In this document: positions 43,058 to 51,017 of the stretch, one piece after another
How positions within the stretch are numbered: the stretch's first letter is position 1
How the letters are laid out: every line of letters begins with the position of its first letter
NCBI GenBank assembly: GCA_900548905.1
Contig: URMK01000022.1
Span: 1-64,000 of the forward strand
Direction of reading: 5' to 3'
From: an uncultured Lachnospiraceae bacterium
GTDB taxonomy: Bacteria > Bacillota > Clostridia > Lachnospirales > Lachnospiraceae
Length of the DNA stretch: 64,000 nucleotides
Notes under the pieces: model-generated
What the model saw: only the letters and a program-made list of their open reading frames with translations
What the model was told of the DNA's origin: nothing
The model's database searches: none
Made by a program: the position numbers and the translations under genes

Positions 43058-44050
43058 TTATTCTTCTGTTTTTCTGTCAAACAGGGCATTTACAAACTGA
43101 TCCGGATCAAATTTCTGCAGATCTTCCATATCTTCCCCCACACCGATATATTTTACCGGGACATTCAGCTCCGATTGTATGGCGACCGCAATGCCGCCTT
43201 TAGCCGTACCATCCATTTTGGTCAGGATAATGCCGGTCAGTTCCGCCACTTCTCCGAATTCCCTCGCCTGGGCAAGGGCATTCTGCCCGGTTGTCCCGTC
43301 CAACACGACCAGATTTTCCCGATGGGCATCCGGGAACTCCCGATCGATAATACGGTTCATTTTTTTCAGTTCTTCCATCAGGTTTTTCTTATTGTGGAGC
43401 CTGCCTGCGGTATCGCACAGCAGAACATCCACATGTCTGGCCTTTGCCGCATTCACCGCATCAAATACCACACTGGCCGGATCCGATCCTTCTGCGCCGC
43501 CTATCATATCCACACCGGCCCGGTTGGCCCAGCCCGCAAGCTGTTCCCCCGCAGCCGCACGGAAGGTATCCGCAGCCGCAATGAGGACCTTTCGCCCCTG
43601 CTCCTTAAGGATACCGGCAAGCTTTCCCACAGATGTGGTCTTTCCCACACCGTTCACTCCGATGACAAGGATTACGGACTGTTTTTTTTCAAAATCATAT
43701 GCGGTTTCTCCCACCTGCATCTGCTCTCTTATACTGTCGATAAGAAGCTGCTTACAGGCTGCAGGTTCTTTGACATGCTGCTCCTTCACCTGCTTTTTCA
43801 GACGCTGCAGAATATCAGAGGTGGCATTCACACCGATATCTCCCATAATGAGGATCTCTTCCAGTTCTTCATAAAACTCATCGTCGATTGCAGAAAAACC
43901 GTTAAATACCGAATCGATCCCGTTTACAATATTATTTCTTGTTTTATTAAGCCCTTCCTTCAGCCGGGCAAAAAAGCCTTTCTTTTCCTCGGAAGGTTTT
44001 GATTCCGTGGAATTCTTTGATTCCATGGAATTCTTTGATTCCATATTCAT
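43058..44050 (-). CDS. ftsY: Signal recognition particle receptor FtsY with repeat-rich N-terminus
   Basis: A 330-residue SRP receptor GTPase. The NG core has GVNGVGKTTSVGKLA, DTAGRLHNKKNL, TKMDGTAKGG and the C-terminal DPDQFVNALF. The N-terminal acidic/basic segment is replaced by tandem hexapeptides (NMESK, NSMESK, NSTESK) encoded by an 18-bp repeat. SRP receptors vary strongly at this end, so the repeat is probably tolerated. It follows smc closely. Its partner Ffh is at 39-40 kb. Confidence 0.97.
   Translation of the reverse strand: MNMESKNSMESKNSTESKPSEEKKGFFARLKEGLNKTRNNIVNGIDSVFNGFSAIDDEFYEELEEILIMGDIGVNATSDILQRLKKQVKEQHVKEPAACKQLLIDSIREQMQVGETAYDFEKKQSVILVIGVNGVGKTTSVGKLAGILKEQGRKVLIAAADTFRAAAGEQLAGWANRAGVDMIGGAEGSDPASVVFDAVNAAKARHVDVLLCDTAGRLHNKKNLMEELKKMNRIIDREFPDAHRENLVVLDGTTGQNALAQAREFGEVAELTGIILTKMDGTAKGGIAVAIQSELNVPVKYIGVGEDMEDLQKFDPDQFVNALFDRKTEE
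43991..44044 (-). repeat. 18-bp tandem repeat in ftsY (3 units)
   Basis: Two identical units (44009-44026, 44027-44044) and one degenerate (43991-44008). Plus-strand unit GGAATTCTTTGATTCCAT. In frame it reads MESKNS. The same unit occurs in smc and rnc. Confidence 0.93.
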
Positions 44051-44078
44051 ATTCTCTCTCCTTCACCGTTATCACAGA

Positions 44079-47000
44079 TCAGCCTTCTATCTCTTTTTCA
44101 ATCAGGCTTACGCTTACCAAAGTGGAAACACCTTTTTCCTGCATCGTGATACCATATAATCTGTCTGCTTTTTCCATGGTTCCTCTTCGGTGCGTTATGA
44201 CGATGAACTGGGTATACTTCGTCAGTTTATGTAAATAATTGGCAAAACGTCCCACATTGCTGTCATCCAGGGCGGCTTCTATTTCATCCAGCAGACAGAA
44301 GGGGGAGGGCTTCAGGTTCTGTATGGCAAACAAAAGAGAGATTGCCGTCAACGCCTTCTCACCGCCGGAAAGCTGCATCATATTCTGCAGCTTCTTACCC
44401 GGGGGCTGGGCAATAATACGGATTCCTGCCTCCAGGATATCTTCATCCTCCATCAGCTCCAGGGTACCCTTTCCGCCCCCGAACAGTTCCTTAAACACCT
44501 TATCAAATTCCTGGCTGATTTGTGCAAATTTTTCCCGGAACTGCTTCCGCATGGCCTCATCCAGCTCCAGTATGATACCCTTCAGGGTTTCCTCTGCTTT
44601 TATTAAATCATCATGCTGGGTTTTCAGAAAGGTATAACGTTCCATCAGGTTTTTATAATCTTCAATGGCATTGACATTCACATCTCCCAGTTTTCTAATC
44701 TGCTCCTTCAAAGATGTGATTTCTTTCTTCATGGAAGCCAAATCCTGCAATTCTTCCATGGAATTCCCTTTTTCCATAGAATTCTCTTCTTCCATAGAAT
44801 TCTCTTCTTCCATGGAATGCTTTGCTTCCATTTTAAGCGCCGCAGCATCACTCAGCGTGATTTCGTATTCATCCCACATGTAATTGATCTGGGCTTCTAC
44901 AGCTTCTTCCAGCTTTTCCTGCTGTGCATTCAGCCTGTATACTTCTTTGTCCAGCCCGGAAAGCCGTTCTGCCAGGCTTTCCCTGTCCGAAAAGAAATTT
45001 TTCTGTCTGGCGGACAGGTTTTCTTTTCGTTCCATGTCTGCTTTCAGCTTTTCTTCACCGTTATTCTGGTTCGTATACGAAGTGTCAATTGTTTCCTGCA
45101 GCAAAAGGATATCGGCTTCTTTCCGGGCAATTTCCTGCCTTCCCGCCTCCATGCCTTCCCGGATCTCTCTCAGTTCCTGCGTGAATTTAAGAATTTCACC
45201 CTGGATACGATCCAGATTCGTCTGTTCAAAACCCTGTTTCTGTCGGATTTTTTCCACTTCCAAATCCCATTCAGACACTCTGGAGCTGTGAAGGCTTTCT
45301 TCGTCTTTCCGCGCTTCCAGTTCCTTCTGGGCCGTTTGAATCCGGGCTTCCACATCCTTTTCCAAAAGTTCGGAGGCTTCCAGTTCTCTGCGTATTTCCT
45401 CTTTTCCGTTCTGGATTTCTTCGATTTGGGATGCGATTTCCCTCTGCTCATTCTGCAGATCCCCGTAGCCCTGCTCTGTCTGCTCCTTCTTTTCCCTGGC
45501 AGCAGCTACGTTCATTCTCGCCGTATTCTGATGGATAAATTCCTCCTGGAGGGATGCTTTCACCTGCTCCAGTTCCATTCGCAGCTTGTTTCTGCGCTGC
45601 TTTGTTTTTTCGATTTCATCCAGCAGACGGTCAATGGATTTCAGCGTTTCCCTGACCCGTTTTTCCAGTTCCTCCATCTCCCGGCGTCTTCCCAGCAGAT
45701 TGCTGTTGTTTTTGTAGGCGCCGCCGCTGATGGATCCTCCGGGATTAAACAGTTCGCCCTCCAGCGTTACCATGCGGAGACTATACTTATATTTACGGGC
45801 AATCCGTACCGCATTGTCTACATCGTCAACCACGACTATCCGCCCAAGCAGGGAAGCCGCCACATCCCGGTAGCGCTCCTGCGTATTCACCAGGGAATCC
45901 GCCAGCCCTAGCACTCCCGGTTCAGCCAGGACCTCCTTCATACGGAATTCCTGGCGGTTACGGATGCTGGTCAACGGAAGAAAGGTCGCTCTTCCGGCTT
46001 TATTCTGTTTCAGAAAAGCGATCATTTCCTTAGCCGTATCTTCCGTTTCCGTAACTATATTCTGTATACTTCCTCCCAGAGCAGTTTCGATGGCAACTTC
46101 GTATTTTTTTTCCACCTTGATAAGATCGGCAACGACTCCGATAATGCCCGGATTGGCACCCTTTTGCTCCATGACACGCTTTACGCTGCCGCCATACCCC
46201 TCATACCGTTCCGTCAGGTTGGAAAGTGCATCCAGTCTGGACTTATCCTGGTGATAGACCACCTGCGTATCCCGCAGCTTCTGATCCTTCCCTGAAAGTT
46301 CATCCCTCATCTGGTTCAGTTCTTCCTCAAGGACCGTCTGCCTGTCATTGAATACGGATATATTGTCATTGATCCGCAGAAATTCTTCTTCCAGTTTCCG
46401 GATAAGATCCTCCTGCTGGGCTTCATCGGATTTAGCGCGCAGAAGCCGGGAATTCAGTTCGGCCCTTCGTATCTGTATCTGCTCCAGCATGGTATCGAAC
46501 CGGCCCATACGGGATTTTATCGTAGCCCGGTCATTTAATGCGGTAATAATGGTATTTTTCCCATTTTCTATATTCGCATTCAGTTCATCCATCTGTGCCT
46601 GTACTCTGGCAAGTTCTGTTTTGGCATCTTCTCTGGCTTCCTCCAGCCGGGAAAGCTGGGCATCCACTTTACCCTTATCCTCCAGGATGGACTCTTTATT
46701 CGCGGTCTGCGTATCAATTTCCTTCTGCAGGGTATCCTGACGGTTCAGAAAATGCTTTTCATTGCCTCTGACAGAATTAATCTGTTCCTTCAGGACATTG
46801 ATTTCACCTTCCAGCTTTCCCCGGAGCATGCCGGTATCTGTAAGCTGGGAACGTTCCTCTTCGATTTGTTTATCCAGACGCTCGATTTCTGCCTGTACCC
46901 GCTCGTACTCTTCTTTGATATGCTCATATTTGGAAGAGGTATCCGCTAAATCGCCGGAAGCGATTTTCTGTTTTTCCGTTACCCCGGCAAGCTGTTCCCT

Positions 47001-47711
47001 GAGCCTGGCATTTTCCAGAAGAAAAATATCAATATCCAGAGCTTTGAGCGCTTCCTTTTTCTTCAGATAGATCTTTGCTTTTTCCGACTGTTTTTCCAGA
47101 GGCTCCACCTGTTTTTCCAGTTCACTCAGGATATCACTGACACGCAGCAGATTCTGCTTTTCATCTTCCAGCTTCTTCTGAGCGGCGGACTTACGTCTTT
47201 TAAACTTCACAATACCGGCGGCTTCGTCAAAAAGTTCTCTTCTTTCTTCCGGCTTTCCACTGAGGATTTTATCAATCTGGCCCTGGCCGATGATGGAATA
47301 GCCTTCCTTACCGATACCGGTATCATAGAAAAGCTCATTCACGTCCTTCAGTCTCACCGGAGAGCCGTTCATCAGGTATTCACTCTCCCCGGAACGGTAA
47401 ATCCGCCTGGCAACGGTAACTTCATCGAACTCAATAGCGAGCTGGTGATCCCGGTTATCCAGAGTGATCGCCACATAGGCATAACCCATAGGCTTACGGA
47501 CTTCCGTACCGGAAAAGATGACATCCTGCATGGAAGCGCCGCGCAGCTGTTTGATGCGCTGCTCCCCCAAAACCCAGCGGACAGCATCCGCAACATTGCT
47601 TTTCCCGCTGCCGTTGGGGCCTACAATACCGGTAATTCCGTTATGGAACTGAAACGTTATTTTGTTGGCAAAGGATTTGAATCCGTGTATCTCTATACTT
47701 TTTAAATACAT
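44079..47711 (-). CDS. smc: Chromosome partition protein SMC
   Basis: A 1210-residue condensin, about 25 residues longer than usual. The N-terminal head has GPNGSGKSNVADA; long coiled coils flank the hinge (GVVADLIKVEKKYEVAIETALGG near residues 515-545); the C-terminal head has the signature LSGGEKALTAISLLFAI and Walker B FCLLDEIEAALDDSN. The extra residues are a hexapeptide repeat tract (KHSMEE ENSMEE ENSMEK GNSMEE) in the distal C-terminal coiled coil, just before SMKKEITSLKEQIRKLG. AAGGAT before the ATG overlaps the rnc stop. Confidence 0.97.
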   Translation of the reverse strand: MYLKSIEIHGFKSFANKITFQFHNGITGIVGPNGSGKSNVADAVRWVLGEQRIKQLRGASMQDVIFSGTEVRKPMGYAYVAITLDNRDHQLAIEFDEVTVARRIYRSGESEYLMNGSPVRLKDVNELFYDTGIGKEGYSIIGQGQIDKILSGKPEERRELFDEAAGIVKFKRRKSAAQKKLEDEKQNLLRVSDILSELEKQVEPLEKQSEKAKIYLKKKEALKALDIDIFLLENARLREQLAGVTEKQKIASGDLADTSSKYEHIKEEYERVQAEIERLDKQIEEERSQLTDTGMLRGKLEGEINVLKEQINSVRGNEKHFLNRQDTLQKEIDTQTANKESILEDKGKVDAQLSRLEEAREDAKTELARVQAQMDELNANIENGKNTIITALNDRATIKSRMGRFDTMLEQIQIRRAELNSRLLRAKSDEAQQEDLIRKLEEEFLRINDNISVFNDRQTVLEEELNQMRDELSGKDQKLRDTQVVYHQDKSRLDALSNLTERYEGYGGSVKRVMEQKGANPGIIGVVADLIKVEKKYEVAIETALGGSIQNIVTETEDTAKEMIAFLKQNKAGRATFLPLTSIRNRQEFRMKEVLAEPGVLGLADSLVNTQERYRDVAASLLGRIVVVDDVDNAVRIARKYKYSLRMVTLEGELFNPGGSISGGAYKNNSNLLGRRREMEELEKRVRETLKSIDRLLDEIEKTKQRRNKLRMELEQVKASLQEEFIHQNTARMNVAAAREKKEQTEQGYGDLQNEQREIASQIEEIQNGKEEIRRELEASELLEKDVEARIQTAQKELEARKDEESLHSSRVSEWDLEVEKIRQKQGFEQTNLDRIQGEILKFTQELREIREGMEAGRQEIARKEADILLLQETIDTSYTNQNNGEEKLKADMERKENLSARQKNFFSDRESLAERLSGLDKEVYRLNAQQEKLEEAVEAQINYMWDEYEITLSDAAALKMEAKHSMEEENSMEEENSMEKGNSMEELQDLASMKKEITSLKEQIRKLGDVNVNAIEDYKNLMERYTFLKTQHDDLIKAEETLKGIILELDEAMRKQFREKFAQISQEFDKVFKELFGGGKGTLELMEDEDILEAGIRIIAQPPGKKLQNMMQLSGGEKALTAISLLFAIQNLKPSPFCLLDEIEAALDDSNVGRFANYLHKLTKYTQFIVITHRRGTMEKADRLYGITMQEKGVSTLVSVSLIEKEIEG
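44760..44831 (-). repeat. 18-bp tandem repeat in smc (4 units)
   Basis: Four units of 18 bp: 44760-44777, 44778-44795, 44796-44813, 44814-44831; units two and three are identical (AGAATTCTCTTCTTCCAT). In frame they encode MEKGNS, MEEENS, MEEENS and MEAKHS-type hexapeptides. Confidence 0.94.
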
Positions 47712-47715
47712 AATT

Positions 47716-48459
47716 TTAATCCTTATTTTCTATGGAAGGCTTTGCATCCATGGAATACTTTACTTCCATATTCTTCCGCAGGGCCAGAATCGCTTCATAA
47801 GCCGCCTGCTGTTCCGCCGCTTTTTTGGTACGGCCCTTCCCTTTTCCGATGACCTCATTGTTCAGAACAGCATCCACCAGAAATTCTTTGTCATGATCCG
47901 GCCCTTCTTCACCGGTAAGCGCATAAACAAATTCAGCCTCCGGCATGGTCTGGATCATCTCCTGAAGTACTGTCTTACTGTCGTAAAAAAGGATTTTATT
48001 TTCCAGATCCGAAAGTACAAACCGATGAATAAAATCATGGGCCGCCTGAAACCCGCCGTCTAAATACAGAGCGCCGATAACTGCTTCCATAGCGTCCGAA
48101 GTTATGGAGTCCCTGCCTCTGCCGCCTGTAGCCTCTTCTCCTTTTCCCAGAAGCATATATTGCCCCAGTTCCAGATCCCTTGCGCAATAAGCCAATGCAG
48201 GCTCACATACCATAGACGAACGCAGCTTCGTCAGTTTCCCTTCCGGCATCTGCGGATTCTCGGAAAAAAGGAATTCGCTGGATACCAGTTCCAGCACCGC
48301 GTCACCCAAAAACTCCAGCCGTTCGTAATCTTCCAGCTTATTGATTTTCTGCTCATTGGCAAAGGAACTGTGGGTCAATGCCTGGCGGAGCAGATTTTTA
48401 TTCCGAAATACATAGCCGATCCTTTTCTCAAGCCCTTCCAATGTATATTTTATACTCAT
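47716..48459 (-). CDS. rnc: Ribonuclease III with repeat-derived C-terminal tail
   Basis: A 247-residue double-strand-specific endoribonuclease. The catalytic domain has ERLEFLGDAVLEL and the second acidic site DAMEAVIGALYLDGG. The dsRNA-binding domain spans about 160-232 (SKTVLQEMIQTMPEAEFVY... KKAAEQQAAYEAIL). A C-terminal tail of about 18 residues (MEVKYS MDAKPS IENKD) lies beyond the dsRBD and is built from the same hexapeptide unit seen in ftsY and smc. AAAGGA precedes the ATG. It is followed 4 bases later by smc. Confidence 0.97.
   Translation of the reverse strand: MSIKYTLEGLEKRIGYVFRNKNLLRQALTHSSFANEQKINKLEDYERLEFLGDAVLELVSSEFLFSENPQMPEGKLTKLRSSMVCEPALAYCARDLELGQYMLLGKGEEATGGRGRDSITSDAMEAVIGALYLDGGFQAAHDFIHRFVLSDLENKILFYDSKTVLQEMIQTMPEAEFVYALTGEEGPDHDKEFLVDAVLNNEVIGKGKGRTKKAAEQQAAYEAILALRKNMEVKYSMDAKPSIENKD
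47734..47769 (-). repeat. 18-bp tandem repeat in rnc (2 units)
   Basis: Units at 47734-47751 and 47752-47769 (GGAATACTTTACTTCCAT and a variant). Frame and phase match those in smc and ftsY. Confidence 0.88.
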
Positions 48460-48477
48460 AAGATCCTTTCCACAATT

Positions 48478-48516
48478 AAAAAGCCCTGTCCAGGTTTCCC
48501 CGCTTCGGGCTTTTTT
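48478..48516 (-). terminator. Terminator between acpP and rnc
   Basis: On the minus strand AAAAGCCC and GGGCTTTTT close a hairpin loop of about 20 bases. Since only 20 bases separate it from the rnc start, the rnc-smc-ftsY genes probably depend on read-through from the lipid genes. Confidence 0.72.
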
Positions 48517-48552
48517 AGCAAATTTCCATAATTGGCTCTTGTTTCCAGCCTC

Positions 48553-48780
48553 TTAGTTGCTGTTTTTTATTAATTCAACCGCTTCTCCCACCGTACTGAT
48601 CCGTTCTGCATCCGCCGGTGAAATTTCGATTCCGAATTCTTCTTCTATTCCCATCACAATCTGGAACACATCCAAGGAATCCGCGCACAGGTCATCAATG
48701 AAGGTGGTGTCTACCGTAATTTCCTTGGGATCCACACACAATACTTCCGCAATGATAGTTCTGAGCTTGTCAAGTTCCAT
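48553..48780 (-). CDS. acpP: Acyl carrier protein
   Basis: A 75-residue acidic protein with the phosphopantetheine attachment site CADSLDVFQIVM (Ser in DSL near residue 35). It carries fatty acyl chains for PlsX and the fatty acid synthase. AAAGGA precedes the ATG. It lies between plsX and rnc, the usual Firmicute order. Confidence 0.98.
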   Translation of the reverse strand: MELDKLRTIIAEVLCVDPKEITVDTTFIDDLCADSLDVFQIVMGIEEEFGIEISPADAERISTVGEAVELIKNSN

Positions 48781-48795
48781 ATCCTTTGTCCTTTC

Positions 48796-49809
48796 TCACT
48801 CGGCGGTCCCGGAAATCACTTTCCGGATCTTGCCGTTAATATCCTGTTCCTTAAAGGTCACGCACTGCAGAATGGTATTTTTGATTTCCACAGATTTGGA
48901 GCTTCCATGGGTCTTTACCACCAGCCCCTTAAGGCCGAGCAAAGGAGCTCCGCCATACTGTTCCAAATCAAAAGCCTTCAGTGTCTGCTTTAAGGCCGGT
49001 TTTACAAGAAGGGCACCGATTTTACTTCTCAGGTTCACCATCATGCCGCCTTTTACTTTTTTAATCAACGTGGCTCCCACTCCTTCATACAGCTTCAATA
49101 CCACGTTTCCCACAAACGCTTCGCACACCACCACATCCGCAGCACCTGCAGGAATATCCCTGGCCTCTATGCTGCCGATAAAATTAATATCGGAGCATTC
49201 CTTCAGCATGGGAAAGGTTTCTTTGACCAGTGCGTTTCCTTTTTCCTCTTCTGCACCGATATTGACAATCCCCACCCTGGGATTTCTGATACCCATAACA
49301 TTTTCCATATAAATGGATCCCATTTTGGCGAACTGCACCAGCTGGGAAGGCTTGGCATCCACATTGGCCCCGCAGTCAATCAGAAGAGAGGCCCCTTTTT
49401 CCGTCGGGATAAGCGGTGCCAGCGGCGGACGCTCCACCCCTTTGCTCCGGCCTACAATAACCTGTCCACCGGCCAGCACGGCTCCTGTGCTTCCCGCAGA
49501 AACAAAAGCATCGCATTTACCTTCCCTGACCAAATACAGCCCTTTTACAATGGAGGAGTCCTTCTTGCTGCGGATAGCCGCCACCGGAGGCTCTGCCATA
49601 GCGATCACTTCCGTGGCATTCACTACCTCCACCTGCTCCTCAGGATAGGTATATTTGGAAAGTTCCGCCTTCACCTGTTCTTCTTTCCCTACCAGGTATA
49701 CCTTTATCTTCTTCTCTGCCCGGATCGCTTCCACTGCGCCCTTTACAATCTCACCGGGAGCATTGTCACCGCCCATAGCATCCACTGCCACTTTTACATA
49801 TTCAGCCAT
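48796..49809 (-). CDS. plsX: Phosphate acyltransferase
   Basis: A 337-residue enzyme making acyl-phosphate from acyl-ACP, the substrate of PlsY (17.3 kb). Motifs: VAVDAMGGDNAPGEIVKGAVEA, SAGSTGAVLAGG, and GAPLLGLKG near the C-terminus. AAAGGGAT precedes the ATG. It has its own promoter, separated from rpmF by a terminator and a MITE-like element, so it heads the plsX-acpP transcript. Confidence 0.97.
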   Translation of the reverse strand: MAEYVKVAVDAMGGDNAPGEIVKGAVEAIRAEKKIKVYLVGKEEQVKAELSKYTYPEEQVEVVNATEVIAMAEPPVAAIRSKKDSSIVKGLYLVREGKCDAFVSAGSTGAVLAGGQVIVGRSKGVERPPLAPLIPTEKGASLLIDCGANVDAKPSQLVQFAKMGSIYMENVMGIRNPRVGIVNIGAEEEKGNALVKETFPMLKECSDINFIGSIEARDIPAGAADVVVCEAFVGNVVLKLYEGVGATLIKKVKGGMMVNLRSKIGALLVKPALKQTLKAFDLEQYGGAPLLGLKGLVVKTHGSSKSVEIKNTILQCVTFKEQDINGKIRKVISGTAE

Positions 49810-49937
49810 AATCTATCCCTTTCTGCTTTTCCTGCATAACCGCTCAAACCTCGCAGCCAGGCTCCGGCAATCCCCGACGCTTTTTTACCGGCCGGAGAGG
49901 GGCAAAGCCCACCTGCGGAATTTGAGTGTCCTCTATA

Positions 49938-49966
49938 AATATACTAGACATGCCTGTAAAAATCAA
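49938..49966 (-). promoter_or_regulatory. Sigma-A promoter of plsX
   Basis: TTGATT (49966-49961), a 17-base spacer and TATATT (49943-49938). The predicted leader is about 125 bases; no FapR-like operator was recognised in it. Confidence 0.65.
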
Positions 49967-49997
49967 GAGAATTGTCCCCGGAGACAGGTGAGGAGTA

Positions 49998-50146
49998 CAC
50001 TAAAAGTTACTGTTCACTCAGTGCTGTGCATTTACTGCACAGTACGTGAGAAAGTGATTCAAGAGTGCATAAACACAAACGCCGCAGACGATTTTAAATG
50101 GATTTATGCAGGTTACCGGTCACGGAGGGAACAGTAACCACTAAAA
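49998..50146. mobile_element. MITE-like element in the rpmF-plsX gap
   Basis: Terminal inverted repeats GTTACTGTTC (50006-50015) and GAACAGTAAC (50129-50138) bound a 133-base segment and extend imperfectly to 16 of 18. The octamer CACTAAAA occurs on each outer side (49998-50005 and 50139-50146), as a target-site duplication would. Inside are nested hairpins: TGCTGTGCA/TGCACAGTA (50022-50045) and TGCATAAA/TTTATGCA (50066-50109). No reading frame of note. This fits a non-autonomous element mobilised by a transposase elsewhere; no transposase is present here. It occupies most of the 393-base gap together with the promoter and terminator. Confidence 0.7.
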
Positions 50147-50186
50147 AAGCTTCCCTCAAGGATTCTTCATCCTCAGGAAAGCTTTT
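50143..50186 (-). terminator. Terminator after rpmF
   Basis: AAAAGCTT...AAGCTTTT form the base of a long hairpin with inner AGGAT/ATCCT, followed on the minus strand by TTTTTTAG. The MITE-like element abuts it. Confidence 0.85.
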
Positions 50187-50202
50187 GGTTTTTTTCTTTT
50201 CA

Positions 50203-50385
50203 TTAAGCTTCTGTGTTAATGATCTCTCTCTTGTTGTAAGAACCGCAAGCCTTGCATACTCTGTGGGGCATCATCAGAGCGCCGCATTTGCTGCACTTAA
50301 CCAGAGTCGGAGCACTCATTTTCCAGTTTGCTCTTCTCTTATCTCTTCTGGATTTGGAAGATTTATTCTTAGGACAGATAGACAT
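50203..50385 (-). CDS. rpmF: Large ribosomal subunit protein bL32
   Basis: A 60-residue ribosomal protein: a basic N-terminus (NKSSKSRRDKRRANWKM) and a zinc ribbon CSKCG...CKACG. AGGAGG lies 8 bases upstream of the ATG. It is 3 bases from the yceD stop and is followed by a terminator. Confidence 0.98.
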   Translation of the reverse strand: MSICPKNKSSKSRRDKRRANWKMSAPTLVKCSKCGALMMPHRVCKACGSYNKREIINTEA

Positions 50386-50388
50386 TAC

Positions 50389-50913
50389 TTACACCTCCTT
50401 GTTCTCACGAAAGATATCCATAATTGCCGCCATTCTGGGGTCCGGAACAAAAGTATCGCAATCGCATTTCCCTTCATTCAAATCTTTCCCGCAGACACTG
50501 CAAAGTCCTCTGCAGTCCTCTTTACAGAGGATTTTCATCGGCCAGCATGTAATGATTTCATTGCTTATCAGGCTGTCTACATTCAGCTGATATCCTTCCA
50601 GAAATCCACGCTCCTCATCCTGCTCCTGCTCATCCGCCGCATCGGGCGAAACAGCCTGTACAGAAAAGTGAAGTGCAAATTCCCTTGTTACTTCCCGAAG
50701 GCACCTGTCACATTTCAATTCTACCTTTACTTCCGCTTCTGCTTCAATGGATGCTCTTCCCTGTCCGTTATTGGTAAGGGTAAGCGTCACCGGTGTTTTC
50801 TCCAGTATTCGGAATTCTTCACCCTGAAAGCATAGGCTTGTCAGTTCCAGCGGAACTTCTTTTGTAACAGACTTTTCTTCTTCTGTAAAGACATCTGTCA
50901 TATTGATTAACAT
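50389..50913 (-). CDS. YceD-family DUF177 protein
   Basis: A 174-residue protein with the DUF177 features CDRCLREV (residue about 68) and CRGLCSVCGKDLNEGKC near the C-terminus. It is conserved upstream of rpmF and fatty-acid genes; E. coli/plant homologues influence 23S rRNA accumulation. GGGAG precedes the ATG. Transcribed from a perfect sigma-A promoter upstream. Confidence 0.93.
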   Translation of the reverse strand: MLINMTDVFTEEEKSVTKEVPLELTSLCFQGEEFRILEKTPVTLTLTNNGQGRASIEAEAEVKVELKCDRCLREVTREFALHFSVQAVSPDAADEQEQDEERGFLEGYQLNVDSLISNEIITCWPMKILCKEDCRGLCSVCGKDLNEGKCDCDTFVPDPRMAAIMDIFRENKEV

Positions 50914-50964
50914 AGTAGACTCCCAACGAATCCGGCTAAACCGAATCTCATTCGCACTTCAACA

Positions 50965-50993
50965 ATTATACATAACCGGAAACGCTTTGTCAA
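50965..50993 (-). promoter_or_regulatory. Perfect consensus promoter of yceD-rpmF
   Basis: TTGACA (50993-50988), 17 bases, TATAAT (50970-50965): both hexamers match the sigma-A consensus exactly. Start near 50958. Confidence 0.88.
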
Positions 50994-51017
50994 CCACCAA
51001 ATTTAAAAGGATATTCC

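Noticed and set aside
44613..45911. A 432-codon plus-strand frame over smc
   Set aside because: Mirror of the coiled-coil codons (Glu/Lys codons give Phe/Leu/Ser on the other strand); no start signal.
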